Notes under the pieces: model-generated
The model's input: only the letters and a program-made list of their open reading frames with translations
Databases searched by the model: none
What the model was told of the DNA's origin: nothing
In this document: piece by piece, positions 17,501 to 25,118 of the stretch
Layout of the letters: every line of letters begins with the position of its first letter
Numbering within the stretch: position 1 is the first letter of the stretch
Position numbers and translations under genes: made by a program
NCBI GenBank assembly: GCA_004124535.1
Contig: SCKQ01000024.1
Coordinates: 1 to 32,703, forward strand
Source: Fidelibacterota bacterium
Lineage (GTDB): Bacteria; Marinisomatota; Marinisomatia; Marinisomatales; TCS55
Reading direction: 5' to 3'
Length of the DNA: 32,703 nucleotides

Positions 17501-18958
17501 ATGTATTCGATTGCCACCATTGATTATATCATTATTGCCATTTACCTCATGGGGATGATTGGTGTCGGCGTCTGGTTTGCGAAAAAACATACGGATTTCG
17601 ATGACTTTTTTCTGGCTGGACGGTCCCTGACTACGCCACTGCTTATTACAACGCTGATCTCGACTTATTACGGTATAGATGTTTTATTCGGTGATTCCCA
17701 GCTCGGATTTACAAATGGTGTTGTGGCGTGGTTCGGCTATGCTCGGCCCACCTATGCTTTTTTCCTGATCGCTGCCTTCTTCTTGGCCCAGCGCTTGAAA
17801 GAAGAGGATTTTAAAAGCCTGCCGGATATACTTGACAAATATTATGGCAAGAATACACGCTATGTAGGAGCTATAACATCCTTCATTTATTCCCTCCCAG
17901 CACTATCCCTCTATGGTTTCGGCATGTTAGGTGATGTAATCCTGGGCTGGGAACCTATTATGGGTATGCTTGTTCTGGGTGGTATAGCCTTGGTCTATAC
18001 GCTTACGGGTGGATTCTGGGCAGTAGTGTTAACAGACTCGATTCAATTCCTATTCATGTGTGTGGTATTGGCTCTAGCAGTTCCCTTTGCCATGAATTTT
18101 ATCGGAGGTTTTGATAAAATGATTGATATGCTGGAACCCAGTTATTTCGACACTATGGGCGACCTCTCGATTTGGCTAATAATCATATATGCTTCAACCG
18201 GACTGGCCATTTTAGTAGAACCCACATTCTATCAACGAATCTTTGCAGCAAAATCTTATAAGAATGTTCGCAATGCACTCATTATCGGTATTTTCATTTG
18301 GGGGTCCTATGATTGGATTATTACCATTATTGCCATGGCTGCAAAAACAGGTGTGCTGCAAGGAATTCTTCCAACTGATGTTGCTCCAGACGCTGCCTTA
18401 TTAACAGTAATGGTTGCTGCACTTCCTGCCGGTGCATTGGGTCTATTTATGGCAGGCGTTCTATCAACAGAAATGTCCACTTTGGATTCCTATTGCCTGG
18501 TGGCCGGTGGAAATGTGGCGTACGATATTTACAGACCAGCCATCAAACCGGATGCAACTGATGAAGAGTTGATCAAAAAGACCCGTTACGGAATTTTATT
18601 ATCATGGATTTTGGGTTTAGCTATGGCTGTTTCTTTTGATCAAATGCTGGGCCTTTGGGTTTTTATGGCCTCAATTCTAATCTCCAGTGTCATGGTCCCT
18701 ATTCTGCTCGGACTTTTTATTCCACGTTTTCGCAAGGCACTGGCAGGTTTTTTAAGTGCTGGTTTAGGATTAGCTTCAACAGTTATTTTGAATATTTACA
18801 TTATGATGACTGGCACTTTTGATGTTCTGGAAGAAACCTATATCATCCAATGGTTTGGTATCGATTTCCTGCAAGAATTTATCATGTATATCACTGTTCC
18901 AATATCATTACTGGGGTTTTTTATTGGCCTGATTTTGGATAAGGGAGATCGTTCATGA
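17501..18958 (+). CDS. Sodium:solute symporter (SSS family)
   Basis: A 485-residue membrane protein with about 13 predicted helices and SSS-family features: an N-terminal YIIIAIYLMGMIGVGVWFAKK, then DDFFLAGRSL shortly after helix 1, and a glycine-rich YTLTGGFWAVVLTDSIQF region that includes the family signature. It would import a small solute with Na+, in keeping with a marine or saline habitat. Position between an amine/amino-acid oxidising pair and an aldehyde dehydrogenase suggests that it carries their substrate. Its stop overlaps the start of a 42-residue membrane protein (ATGA). The ATG is weakly supported by a G-run 14 bases upstream inside a hairpin. Confidence 0.9.
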   Translation: MYSIATIDYIIIAIYLMGMIGVGVWFAKKHTDFDDFFLAGRSLTTPLLITTLISTYYGIDVLFGDSQLGFTNGVVAWFGYARPTYAFFLIAAFFLAQRLKEEDFKSLPDILDKYYGKNTRYVGAITSFIYSLPALSLYGFGMLGDVILGWEPIMGMLVLGGIALVYTLTGGFWAVVLTDSIQFLFMCVVLALAVPFAMNFIGGFDKMIDMLEPSYFDTMGDLSIWLIIIYASTGLAILVEPTFYQRIFAAKSYKNVRNALIIGIFIWGSYDWIITIIAMAAKTGVLQGILPTDVAPDAALLTVMVAALPAGALGLFMAGVLSTEMSTLDSYCLVAGGNVAYDIYRPAIKPDATDEELIKKTRYGILLSWILGLAMAVSFDQMLGLWVFMASILISSVMVPILLGLFIPRFRKALAGFLSAGLGLASTVILNIYIMMTGTFDVLEETYIIQWFGIDFLQEFIMYITVPISLLGFFIGLILDKGDRS

Positions 18959-19083
18959 GCGGCTGGGAAATATTCACCTGGATCACTGTATTCATCCTTG
19001 GATTTGGAGCAATCGTTGTTTTTGTTTTATTTATTAAAGATATAACGCAAATATTGAAAAAATTTCAAAAGGAGAAAAAATGA
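18955..19083 (+). CDS. Small single-span membrane protein coupled to the symporter (42 aa)
   Basis: A 42-residue reading frame starts with ATG overlapping the symporter stop (ATGA) and ends with TGA overlapping the ATG of the aldehyde dehydrogenase (ATGA again). This double overlap is strong evidence that it is a real gene. The product starts MSGWEIFTW, has one hydrophobic helix of about 20 residues (around residues 8-27) and ends in a basic amphipathic tail of several Lys (KKFQKEKK). An N-out, C-in orientation would fit the positive-inside rule. Its last codons also contain the AAGGAG ribosome-binding site of the next gene. By position it may be an accessory subunit of the sodium symporter; small partner proteins of SSS transporters are known, but I do not recognise this one. 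Confidence 0.8.
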   Translation: MSGWEIFTWITVFILGFGAIVVFVLFIKDITQILKKFQKEKK

Positions 19084-20552
19084 ACTATAAGAATTTTATC
19101 AATAATGAATGGTGTGCTGCTGAATCTGGTAAAACCTTTGATGTAGAAAATCCGTATACAGAAGAAGTAATCGCTCAAGTTCCGGCCAGCGATGAAGCAG
19201 ATATAAATGTTGCAGTGGCGGCTGCAAAAACTGCATTTCAATCTTGGAGAAAACTGACAGCTGGTGAACGCCGTAATTATTTAAGAACATTGGCAAATAA
19301 TTCTCGTGAGTACGCTGAAGATATTGCGAAAACAATCACAGCTGAAATGGGGAAACCTTTCAGCAATGCCTTAAGTGAGATTGAAGAAGTGGCAGATTAC
19401 CTGGAATACTACAGCGAACTAGCTCGGGATAATGTGGGCCGTATCGTGGCACCTGTAGAAAAGGATTCCATGTCCTTGGTTCGCTATGAGCCTTATGGAG
19501 TAGTAGGCTGTATCATTCCCTGGAATTATCCATTGTCTCTCATGGGCTGGAAACTGGCTCCTGCCCTAGCTGCAGGAAATACAATTATTATGAAACCATC
19601 TGAAGTTACTTCTCTGTCCATTCTGCACTGGATCGAAGTTGCCGGTGGAGACATGCCTCCGGGGGTTATGAATGTTGTGACAGGCCTGGGCCAGGAAGCC
19701 GGAGAAGCACTGGTGAAACATCCGGACGTACCGATCATTGCCTTTACAGGTTCCGTTCAGACTGGGAAACGTATTGCCCGTTTGGCTGCTGATAATTTGA
19801 AAAAAGTATCATTGGAACTGGGCGGAAAAGATCCCGTCATTATATGTGATGATGCCGATGTAGCCATAGCGGCAAAAGGTACATCATGGGGTGGATTCTA
19901 TAATGCCGGACAAGTGTGCACATCTGTAGAACGGGTGTATGTGTTTGACAACATTGCTGACCAATTCACCGAAGCGCTGGTAGCAGAGGCCAAAAAAGTG
20001 AAATTAGGTGATCCTATGGTAAAGGGGACTGATGTGGGGCCCATGTCATCCAAAATGCAATTCTCCAATACGGTTAACAAAGTTGACCTGGCCAAAAAAG
20101 AAGGCGCACGGGTTTTAACGGGAGGCCAGCGTGCAGAACAATTTGAAAAAGGGTATTTTTACGAACCCACTGTTTTCGATCAAGTGACACCAGAAATGGA
20201 GATCATGAATGAAGAAGCATTCAGCCCTGTCATTCCTATTCAGAAAGTAAAATCCATCGAAGAAGCCATTGAACTGTCGAACTCAACAAAATATGGATTG
20301 GGTTGCACGATATTTACCAGGGATATTGAACGGGCCATGAAAGCAGCAGATGAGATCCAAGCCGGAACTTTCTGTATAAATAGCCCGCTAATGGAAAATA
20401 TCGCTGCACCTTTTGGCGGAATGAAGCAATCAGGGATCGGCCGGGAGCACGGAATAGAAGGCCTGGAAGAATTTCGGGAAGCAAAGCACATTTATATGGA
20501 TTATAATCACTCTAATAAAGATTGGTGGTTTCACTACAGAGAGGAGTCCTGA
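19080..20552 (+). CDS. NAD(P)-dependent aldehyde dehydrogenase (paralogue 1)
   Basis: This 490-residue aldehyde dehydrogenase has all active-site residues: Asn149 in IPWNYP, Lys172 in MKPSE, Glu246 in LELGGKDP and Cys280 in FNAGQVCTS. It oxidises an aldehyde to a carboxylate without CoA (contrast mmsA). Betaine-aldehyde or succinate/aminobutyraldehyde-type dehydrogenases are the nearest groups; the substrate is unknown. It is a close paralogue of the gene at 27646, with N-termini almost superimposable (FINNEW, GKTFDVENP, TEE, IAQVP). The ATG overlaps the stop of the 42-residue protein and has an AAGGAG ribosome-binding site. It ends module A, so it probably handles the aldehyde made by the flavoprotein or aminotransferase. 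Confidence 0.92.
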   Translation: MNYKNFINNEWCAAESGKTFDVENPYTEEVIAQVPASDEADINVAVAAAKTAFQSWRKLTAGERRNYLRTLANNSREYAEDIAKTITAEMGKPFSNALSEIEEVADYLEYYSELARDNVGRIVAPVEKDSMSLVRYEPYGVVGCIIPWNYPLSLMGWKLAPALAAGNTIIMKPSEVTSLSILHWIEVAGGDMPPGVMNVVTGLGQEAGEALVKHPDVPIIAFTGSVQTGKRIARLAADNLKKVSLELGGKDPVIICDDADVAIAAKGTSWGGFYNAGQVCTSVERVYVFDNIADQFTEALVAEAKKVKLGDPMVKGTDVGPMSSKMQFSNTVNKVDLAKKEGARVLTGGQRAEQFEKGYFYEPTVFDQVTPEMEIMNEEAFSPVIPIQKVKSIEEAIELSNSTKYGLGCTIFTRDIERAMKAADEIQAGTFCINSPLMENIAAPFGGMKQSGIGREHGIEGLEEFREAKHIYMDYNHSNKDWWFHYREES

Positions 20553-20583
20553 TAACACATCAAAATATAAAGGATGAACACCT

Positions 20584-20649
20584 GTGAATGACCTTTTCTT
20601 CCAGTTGGATTATGATAATCATGTCAAGGCTGAAACGGAAATCAAGTAA
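20584..20649 (+). CDS. Possible 21-residue micro-ORF or gene remnant
   Basis: In the 198-base gap after the aldehyde dehydrogenase, AAAGGA lies nine bases before a GTG that opens a 21-codon frame (MNDLFFQLDYDNHVK, then AETEIK). The ribosome-binding site is reasonable, but the frame is very short, partly charged and has no recognisable motif. It could be a micropeptide, the stub of a decayed gene, or chance. The rest of the gap shows no gene and no clear terminator. Confidence 0.2.
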   Translation: MNDLFFQLDYDNHVKAETEIK

Positions 20650-20750
20650 TCATTTTTGGAGATATCATTCGCTATTTAAGAAATAACAGTTATAAGAGTA
20701 AATGCACATCCAAATGATAGCCACTTTTACCATTTTATTTGTAAGTTAAA

Positions 20751-21212
20751 TTATTCTGCTCCTATATCTTCATTCCAAATTTCAGGATTGTTCCGAATGT
20801 AATTTGCTAGCATGGTAATACATTCTTCAGAATGAAGATCAATGATTTCAACTCCATTTTGCTTTAACCATGCAACTCCGCCGGAAAAATTAACCGATTC
20901 ACCCACAATGACTGTTTTAATTTTAAACTGCCGTATCAATCCGCTGCAGTACCAGCATGGTGCCAACGTTGTAACCATAATGATATTTGCATAGGATCGT
21001 TGTCTTCCTGCATTCCTGAAAGCATCTGTTTCTCCATGCAGTGAAGGATCGTCATCCTGGATACGCCGGTTTCGTCCTTTTCCGAGCAGAGTCCCATCAG
21101 TGTGGAAAAGAGCCGCACCAATGGGAATACCGCCATCAGATAACCCTTTTTGAGCTTCTTTAATAGCAACATTAAGCATTCGTTTACGATTGTGAGTTAT
21201 GGATGATTTCAT
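20751..21212 (-). CDS. Yeast-type (Fcy1-like) zinc cytosine deaminase
   Basis: A 153-residue cytidine-deaminase-fold protein. Zinc ligands and proton shuttle are His59-x-Glu61 (SLHGE) and Cys86/Cys89 (APCWYC). Beyond these general features it shares the specific landmarks of yeast cytosine deaminase: GGIPIGA near the N-terminus, Asn48 in GRNRR (yeast Asn51), VGESVNF in the middle (yeast VGENVNF), and a C-terminal P-x-x-W-x-EDIG with Asp149 (yeast Asp155). It should turn cytosine into uracil plus ammonia. It is divergent from the uracil permease and upstream of the uracil-degrading genes, which fits. Guanine deaminase and TadA are alternatives but lack the C-terminal EDIG feature. No strong ribosome-binding site precedes the ATG. 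Confidence 0.82.
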   Translation of the reverse strand: MKSSITHNRKRMLNVAIKEAQKGLSDGGIPIGAALFHTDGTLLGKGRNRRIQDDDPSLHGETDAFRNAGRQRSYANIIMVTTLAPCWYCSGLIRQFKIKTVIVGESVNFSGGVAWLKQNGVEIIDLHSEECITMLANYIRNNPEIWNEDIGAE

Positions 21213-21248
21213 TTCTTATGTATTATTAACTTCCGGCAAATTCATAGT

Positions 21249-21278
21249 ACACCAAAATATATTCAAAGGACACCAAAA
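21249..21278. promoter_or_regulatory. Direct repeats between cytosine deaminase and uracil permease
   Basis: ACACCAAAA occurs at 21249-21257 and again at 21270-21278, exactly 21 bases apart (two helical turns), in the 146-base divergent region. Repeats on one face of the helix are typical of transcription-factor sites, so this may be an operator for the pyrimidine genes. The regulator is not encoded in the window. Confidence 0.3.
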
Positions 21279-21358
21279 GAATTAAGATAGCTCTTTTTGT
21301 ATTACAGTGAATAACGTCCAAGTTAAAATGGTTAAGTTGAGATCAATAAAAAGCATTT

Positions 21359-22759
21359 ATGGCAGAACATAAAACATCATTGTTATATAGTATTGACGAT
21401 AATCCACCCAGATTAGAAACGATTATTCTGGGATTGCAGCATTATTTGACCATGTTCGGTTCAACCGTCGCTATCCCTCTGTTATTGGCTCCGGCGTTAG
21501 GTATGGTTGATCCGGTAGAAAAAGGCTGGTTGATTGCAACCATGTTTTTTGTGAGCGGTATTACAACACTCCTACAAACAACCTGGGGAAATCGTCTGCC
21601 TATTGTCCAAGGGGGAACATTCTCATTTTTAGCGCCCACATTCGCAATCTGCGGAATGGCAGCCTTGGCAAATGCCGGTTGGGAAGTACGCATGCAACAT
21701 GTTCAAGGTGCTATCATTGCCGGTTCTCTGGTCGAGATTTTTGTTGGCGCCAGCGGAATGATCGGACGATTGTTACGATTTGTAGGACCCATAACAATTG
21801 CACCCACAATTGCGTTGATCGGTTTGTCTTTATTCAAATTTGGCGCTCCGGAAGCAGGACGTCATTGGCCCATCGGCGGTTTAACCATTTTGCTGATTAT
21901 CCTTTTCAGCCAATATCTCCGCCGCAAGCATCGTACGTTTGAACTTTATCCCATACTCCTGGCCATAGTAACAGCTTGGGTTGTGTCAGCTATTTGTACA
22001 GCTTTGGGCATTTTCCCAGAAGGACATCCAGCACACACAAGTTTGGCTAATCTGAAGAATGCACCGTGGTTTCGAATTCCGTATCCATTCCAGTGGGGAT
22101 TTCCACAGTTTGGCGCGGCTGCATTTGTAGGCATGCTGGCCGGTTATATCGCCTCCATGGTGGAATCAATCGGTGATTATTATGCCTGTGCACGACTTTC
22201 CGGGGCACCCACACCGGATAAGAAAACCATTAATAAGGGGATTACGTTTGAAGGAATCGGATGCTTTTTGGCTGGAATTTTTGGTACGGGAAACGGCACC
22301 ACATCCTATAGTGAAAATATTGGCGCAATCGGATTAACCCGCGTCGGCTCGCGCAGAGTTGTACAGTCCGGCGCTGTGATTATGATTCTTTTGGGAACTG
22401 TTTCCAAATTCGGTGCACTGTTTACAACCATTCCCCAGCCCATCGTGGGTGGAATGTATTGCGCCATGTTTGGCATGATTGCTGCAGTCGGTTTGTCCAA
22501 CCTGCAATTTGTTGACCTCAATTCTGCCCGAAATTTATTTATCCTTGGATTTGCTTTTTTTATGGGTTTATCTGTCCCTGAATATTTTAGCCAACACCCC
22601 ATGCAGTTTGAACCCAACTGGCTGGCCAATATTATTAATACGCTGGGCAGCACGGGTATGGCTGTGGGCGCTTTTTCAGCATTGGCTTTGGATAATACCA
22701 TACCGGGGACAGATGAAGAACGGGGGCTAAATGCCTGGGGCAATCATAAAAAAACATAG
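21359..22759 (+). CDS. Uracil/xanthine permease, NCS2 family
   Basis: A 466-residue polytopic membrane protein of the NCS2 (nucleobase-ascorbate) family. It opens with ILGLQHYLTMFGSTVAIPLLL, the family start with the QH motif on helix 1. It continues with LPIVQGGTFSFLAP, has SMVESIGDYYAC on helix 8, and ends its core with FGTGNGTTSYSENIGAIGLTRVGSRR, the NCS2 signature region with the NxG feature. It imports a nucleobase with H+ or Na+; uracil (or thymine) is the most likely cargo because the next three genes degrade dihydropyrimidines. The ATG has only a weak GAGAT upstream. It starts the plus-strand pyrimidine operon. Confidence 0.92.
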   Translation: MAEHKTSLLYSIDDNPPRLETIILGLQHYLTMFGSTVAIPLLLAPALGMVDPVEKGWLIATMFFVSGITTLLQTTWGNRLPIVQGGTFSFLAPTFAICGMAALANAGWEVRMQHVQGAIIAGSLVEIFVGASGMIGRLLRFVGPITIAPTIALIGLSLFKFGAPEAGRHWPIGGLTILLIILFSQYLRRKHRTFELYPILLAIVTAWVVSAICTALGIFPEGHPAHTSLANLKNAPWFRIPYPFQWGFPQFGAAAFVGMLAGYIASMVESIGDYYACARLSGAPTPDKKTINKGITFEGIGCFLAGIFGTGNGTTSYSENIGAIGLTRVGSRRVVQSGAVIMILLGTVSKFGALFTTIPQPIVGGMYCAMFGMIAAVGLSNLQFVDLNSARNLFILGFAFFMGLSVPEYFSQHPMQFEPNWLANIINTLGSTGMAVGAFSALALDNTIPGTDEERGLNAWGNHKKT

Positions 22760-22806
22760 CGCAAACCAGATGAATTTTTTAATATTAGTAAACATGGGAA
22801 AAAATT

Positions 22807-24201
22807 ATGTCTATACTGATTAAAAACGGTCGGGTCATCACTGCAGTAGATGACTATAGGGGTGATGTTTTTATAGAAAAAGAAACAGTATCTCTTATTG
22901 GAAAAAGTTTGGAAATGGAAGCGGATGAAGTTATCGATGCTTCTGGAAAATATCTTTTTCCTGGAGGACTGGATCCACATACACATTTAGATATGCCCTT
23001 TGGCGGGACCGTATCTGCCGACGACTTTGAAACGGGAACACTTGCAGCCGCCCATGGGGGTACCACAACTCTGATTGATTTTGCAATCCAAACTAAAGGC
23101 CATTCTACGCTGGAAGCATTGGATACCTGGCACGCTAAGGCAGAAGGAAAAACAGCCATAGATTATGGTTTTCACATGATTGTCACAGATTTGGATGATA
23201 AGCGGGTCCATGAAATGAAAATGCTGGCTGATGATGGTGTTACATCCTACAAACTATTCATGGCCTATCCGGGTGTCTTGTATGTGGATGATGGAACGAT
23301 TTACCGTGCCATGCGCGCTGCCGGTGAAAACGGGACTGTTGTGTGTATGCACGCTGAAAACGGTATTGTTATTGATGAAATTGTAAAAATCGCTTTGGCT
23401 GAAGGAAAAACAGAGCCAAAATATCATGCCTTAACCCGCCCCACGAGGATGGAAGCGGAAGGTGTGCATCGCGCCATCGCTATTGCAGAAGTAGCTCATG
23501 TACCTGTTTATATCGTTCACCTATCCAGTTCTGATGCACTAGAACAAGTGATGCTGGCTCGTAACCGCGGAGTTCATGCCTTTGCGGAAACCTGTCCCCA
23601 ATATCTCTTTCTGGATCATTCCTATTATGAGCAGGAAGGATTTGAAGGAGCCAAATATGTCATGACTCCTGCCTTACGGGAAAAATGGAATCAGGATGAA
23701 CTTTGGAAAGGTATAAAATTTGGCAATCTTCAATCCATATCTACCGATCATTGCCCATTTTGTTTTAAAGATCAAAAAATCCTGGGGATTGATGATTTTT
23801 CGAAGATACCCAATGGCGGACCTGGTGTGGAAAATCGGATGAGCCTGGTCTTTAACGGCGGTGTGAATTCAGGAAGAATTTCGCTTAACAAATTTGTTGA
23901 ATTGACATCTACAGCCGCGGCGAAAACATTTGGCCTGTTTCCAAAAAAAGGCACAATTGCTATCGACAGCGATGCAGATATTGTTATTTTTGATCCGCAG
24001 CGAAAAGAAACAATCAGCGTCAACAATGCCTGCACTCATCACATGAATGTGGATTACAATGCCTACGAAGGGTTTGAAGTAACAGGATTTACCGAAACAG
24101 TTCTTTCCCGTGGTAAAGTTATCATCAAGGATTGTGAGTATGTGGGTAAAAAAGGTGATGGCAAATTTTTAAAACGCGGTCTTTATGGCGGAATGAAATA
24201 A
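22807..24201 (+). CDS. hydA: Dihydropyrimidinase (D-hydantoinase)
   Basis: A 464-residue amidohydrolase with the two-metal site of the dihydropyrimidinase family: His58 and His60 (GGLDPHTHLDMPFGG), Lys149 carbamylated as bridge (TSYKLFMAYPG), His182 (MHAEN), His238 (VHLSSSDALE) and Asp314 (STDHCPF). It opens 5,6-dihydrouracil or dihydrothymine to N-carbamoyl-beta-alanine or N-carbamoyl-3-aminoisobutyrate, the second step of reductive pyrimidine breakdown. The length and the C-terminal beta-domain fit the family. It lies 47 bases after the permease and 25 bases before beta-ureidopropionase, so all are probably one operon. Confidence 0.95.
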   Translation: MSILIKNGRVITAVDDYRGDVFIEKETVSLIGKSLEMEADEVIDASGKYLFPGGLDPHTHLDMPFGGTVSADDFETGTLAAAHGGTTTLIDFAIQTKGHSTLEALDTWHAKAEGKTAIDYGFHMIVTDLDDKRVHEMKMLADDGVTSYKLFMAYPGVLYVDDGTIYRAMRAAGENGTVVCMHAENGIVIDEIVKIALAEGKTEPKYHALTRPTRMEAEGVHRAIAIAEVAHVPVYIVHLSSSDALEQVMLARNRGVHAFAETCPQYLFLDHSYYEQEGFEGAKYVMTPALREKWNQDELWKGIKFGNLQSISTDHCPFCFKDQKILGIDDFSKIPNGGPGVENRMSLVFNGGVNSGRISLNKFVELTSTAAAKTFGLFPKKGTIAIDSDADIVIFDPQRKETISVNNACTHHMNVDYNAYEGFEVTGFTETVLSRGKVIIKDCEYVGKKGDGKFLKRGLYGGMK

Positions 24202-24226
24202 ACACGATTTTTTAAGGAGAATACTT

Positions 24227-25093
24227 ATGCCTAGAAACATTAAATCCGGATTGATCCAGATGAGCCTGTCCATGACAGAAGGAGAAGGAACCATCGCAGA
24301 AATCAAAAAGGCGATGTTCGAAAAGCATATTCCTTTTATTGAAGATGCAGGAAAACAAGGAGTACAGATCCTATGCCTTCAGGAAATATTCAATACACCT
24401 TACTTCTGCCCAGGGCAGGACAGCGCATGGTATGCATCCGCTGAGTCGGTTCCGGGTCCAACCGTAGAACGGATGCAGGAATATGCCAAAAAATACAAAA
24501 TGGTCATCATTGTCCCAGTATATGAAAAAGAGCAGGCTGGACTTTTATATAATACAGCCGCAGTGATTGATGCAGACGGATCCTATCTAGGGAAATACAG
24601 AAAAAACCATATTCCCCACACTTCAGGGTTTTGGGAAAAGTTTTTTTTCCGCCCCGGAAATTTAGGTTACCCGGTATTTGAAACTGCGTATGCTAACATT
24701 GGTGTTTACATCTGTTATGACCGCCATTTCCCTGAGGGAGCCAGGGAATTAGGGCTGAACGGTGCTGAAATTGTGTACAACCCATCTGCAACCGTGGCCG
24801 GGTTATCGCAATATTTATGGAAGCTTGAACAACCGGCTCATGCAGTTGCCAATGGCTATTTTATGGGCTGCATTAACCGTGTGGGCGAGGAAAAGCCCTG
24901 GAATCTGGGAAAATTTTACGGCAGTTCATACTTTGTAGATCCCCGAGGTGCAATCTTCTCCACCGCAGCAGAAGACAAGGATGAACTGCTGGTGGCTGAA
25001 TTTGATCTGGATATGATTGAGGAAGTACGTTCAACATGGCAGTTTTTCCGTGATCGCAGACCAGAAACCTATGATAAACTGGTTGAACTTTAA
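24227..25093 (+). CDS. Beta-ureidopropionase (N-carbamoyl-beta-alanine amidohydrolase)
   Basis: A 288-residue carbon-nitrogen hydrolase (nitrilase superfamily) with the Glu-Lys-Cys triad: Glu53 in CLQEIFNTPYF, Lys126 in GKYRKNHIP and Cys163 in GVYICYDRHFPE. The region NPSATVAGLSQYLW and later CINRVG and FYGSSYF match animal-type beta-ureidopropionase better than N-carbamoylputrescine amidase, though the two are close. It releases beta-alanine (or 3-aminoisobutyrate), CO2 and ammonia, the third step of the pathway. A strong AAGGAG stands eight bases before the ATG. The pyrimidine context makes this assignment firm. Confidence 0.93.
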   Translation: MPRNIKSGLIQMSLSMTEGEGTIAEIKKAMFEKHIPFIEDAGKQGVQILCLQEIFNTPYFCPGQDSAWYASAESVPGPTVERMQEYAKKYKMVIIVPVYEKEQAGLLYNTAAVIDADGSYLGKYRKNHIPHTSGFWEKFFFRPGNLGYPVFETAYANIGVYICYDRHFPEGARELGLNGAEIVYNPSATVAGLSQYLWKLEQPAHAVANGYFMGCINRVGEEKPWNLGKFYGSSYFVDPRGAIFSTAAEDKDELLVAEFDLDMIEEVRSTWQFFRDRRPETYDKLVEL

Positions 25094-25118
25094 TTCAAAT
25101 TAATATAGAGATAAAATT

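Noticed and set aside
20584..20649. Remnant of the missing preT gene
   Set aside because: The 21 residues contain no Cys and nothing like the PreT N-terminal cysteine clusters, so this link cannot be supported; only a low-confidence micro-ORF is listed.
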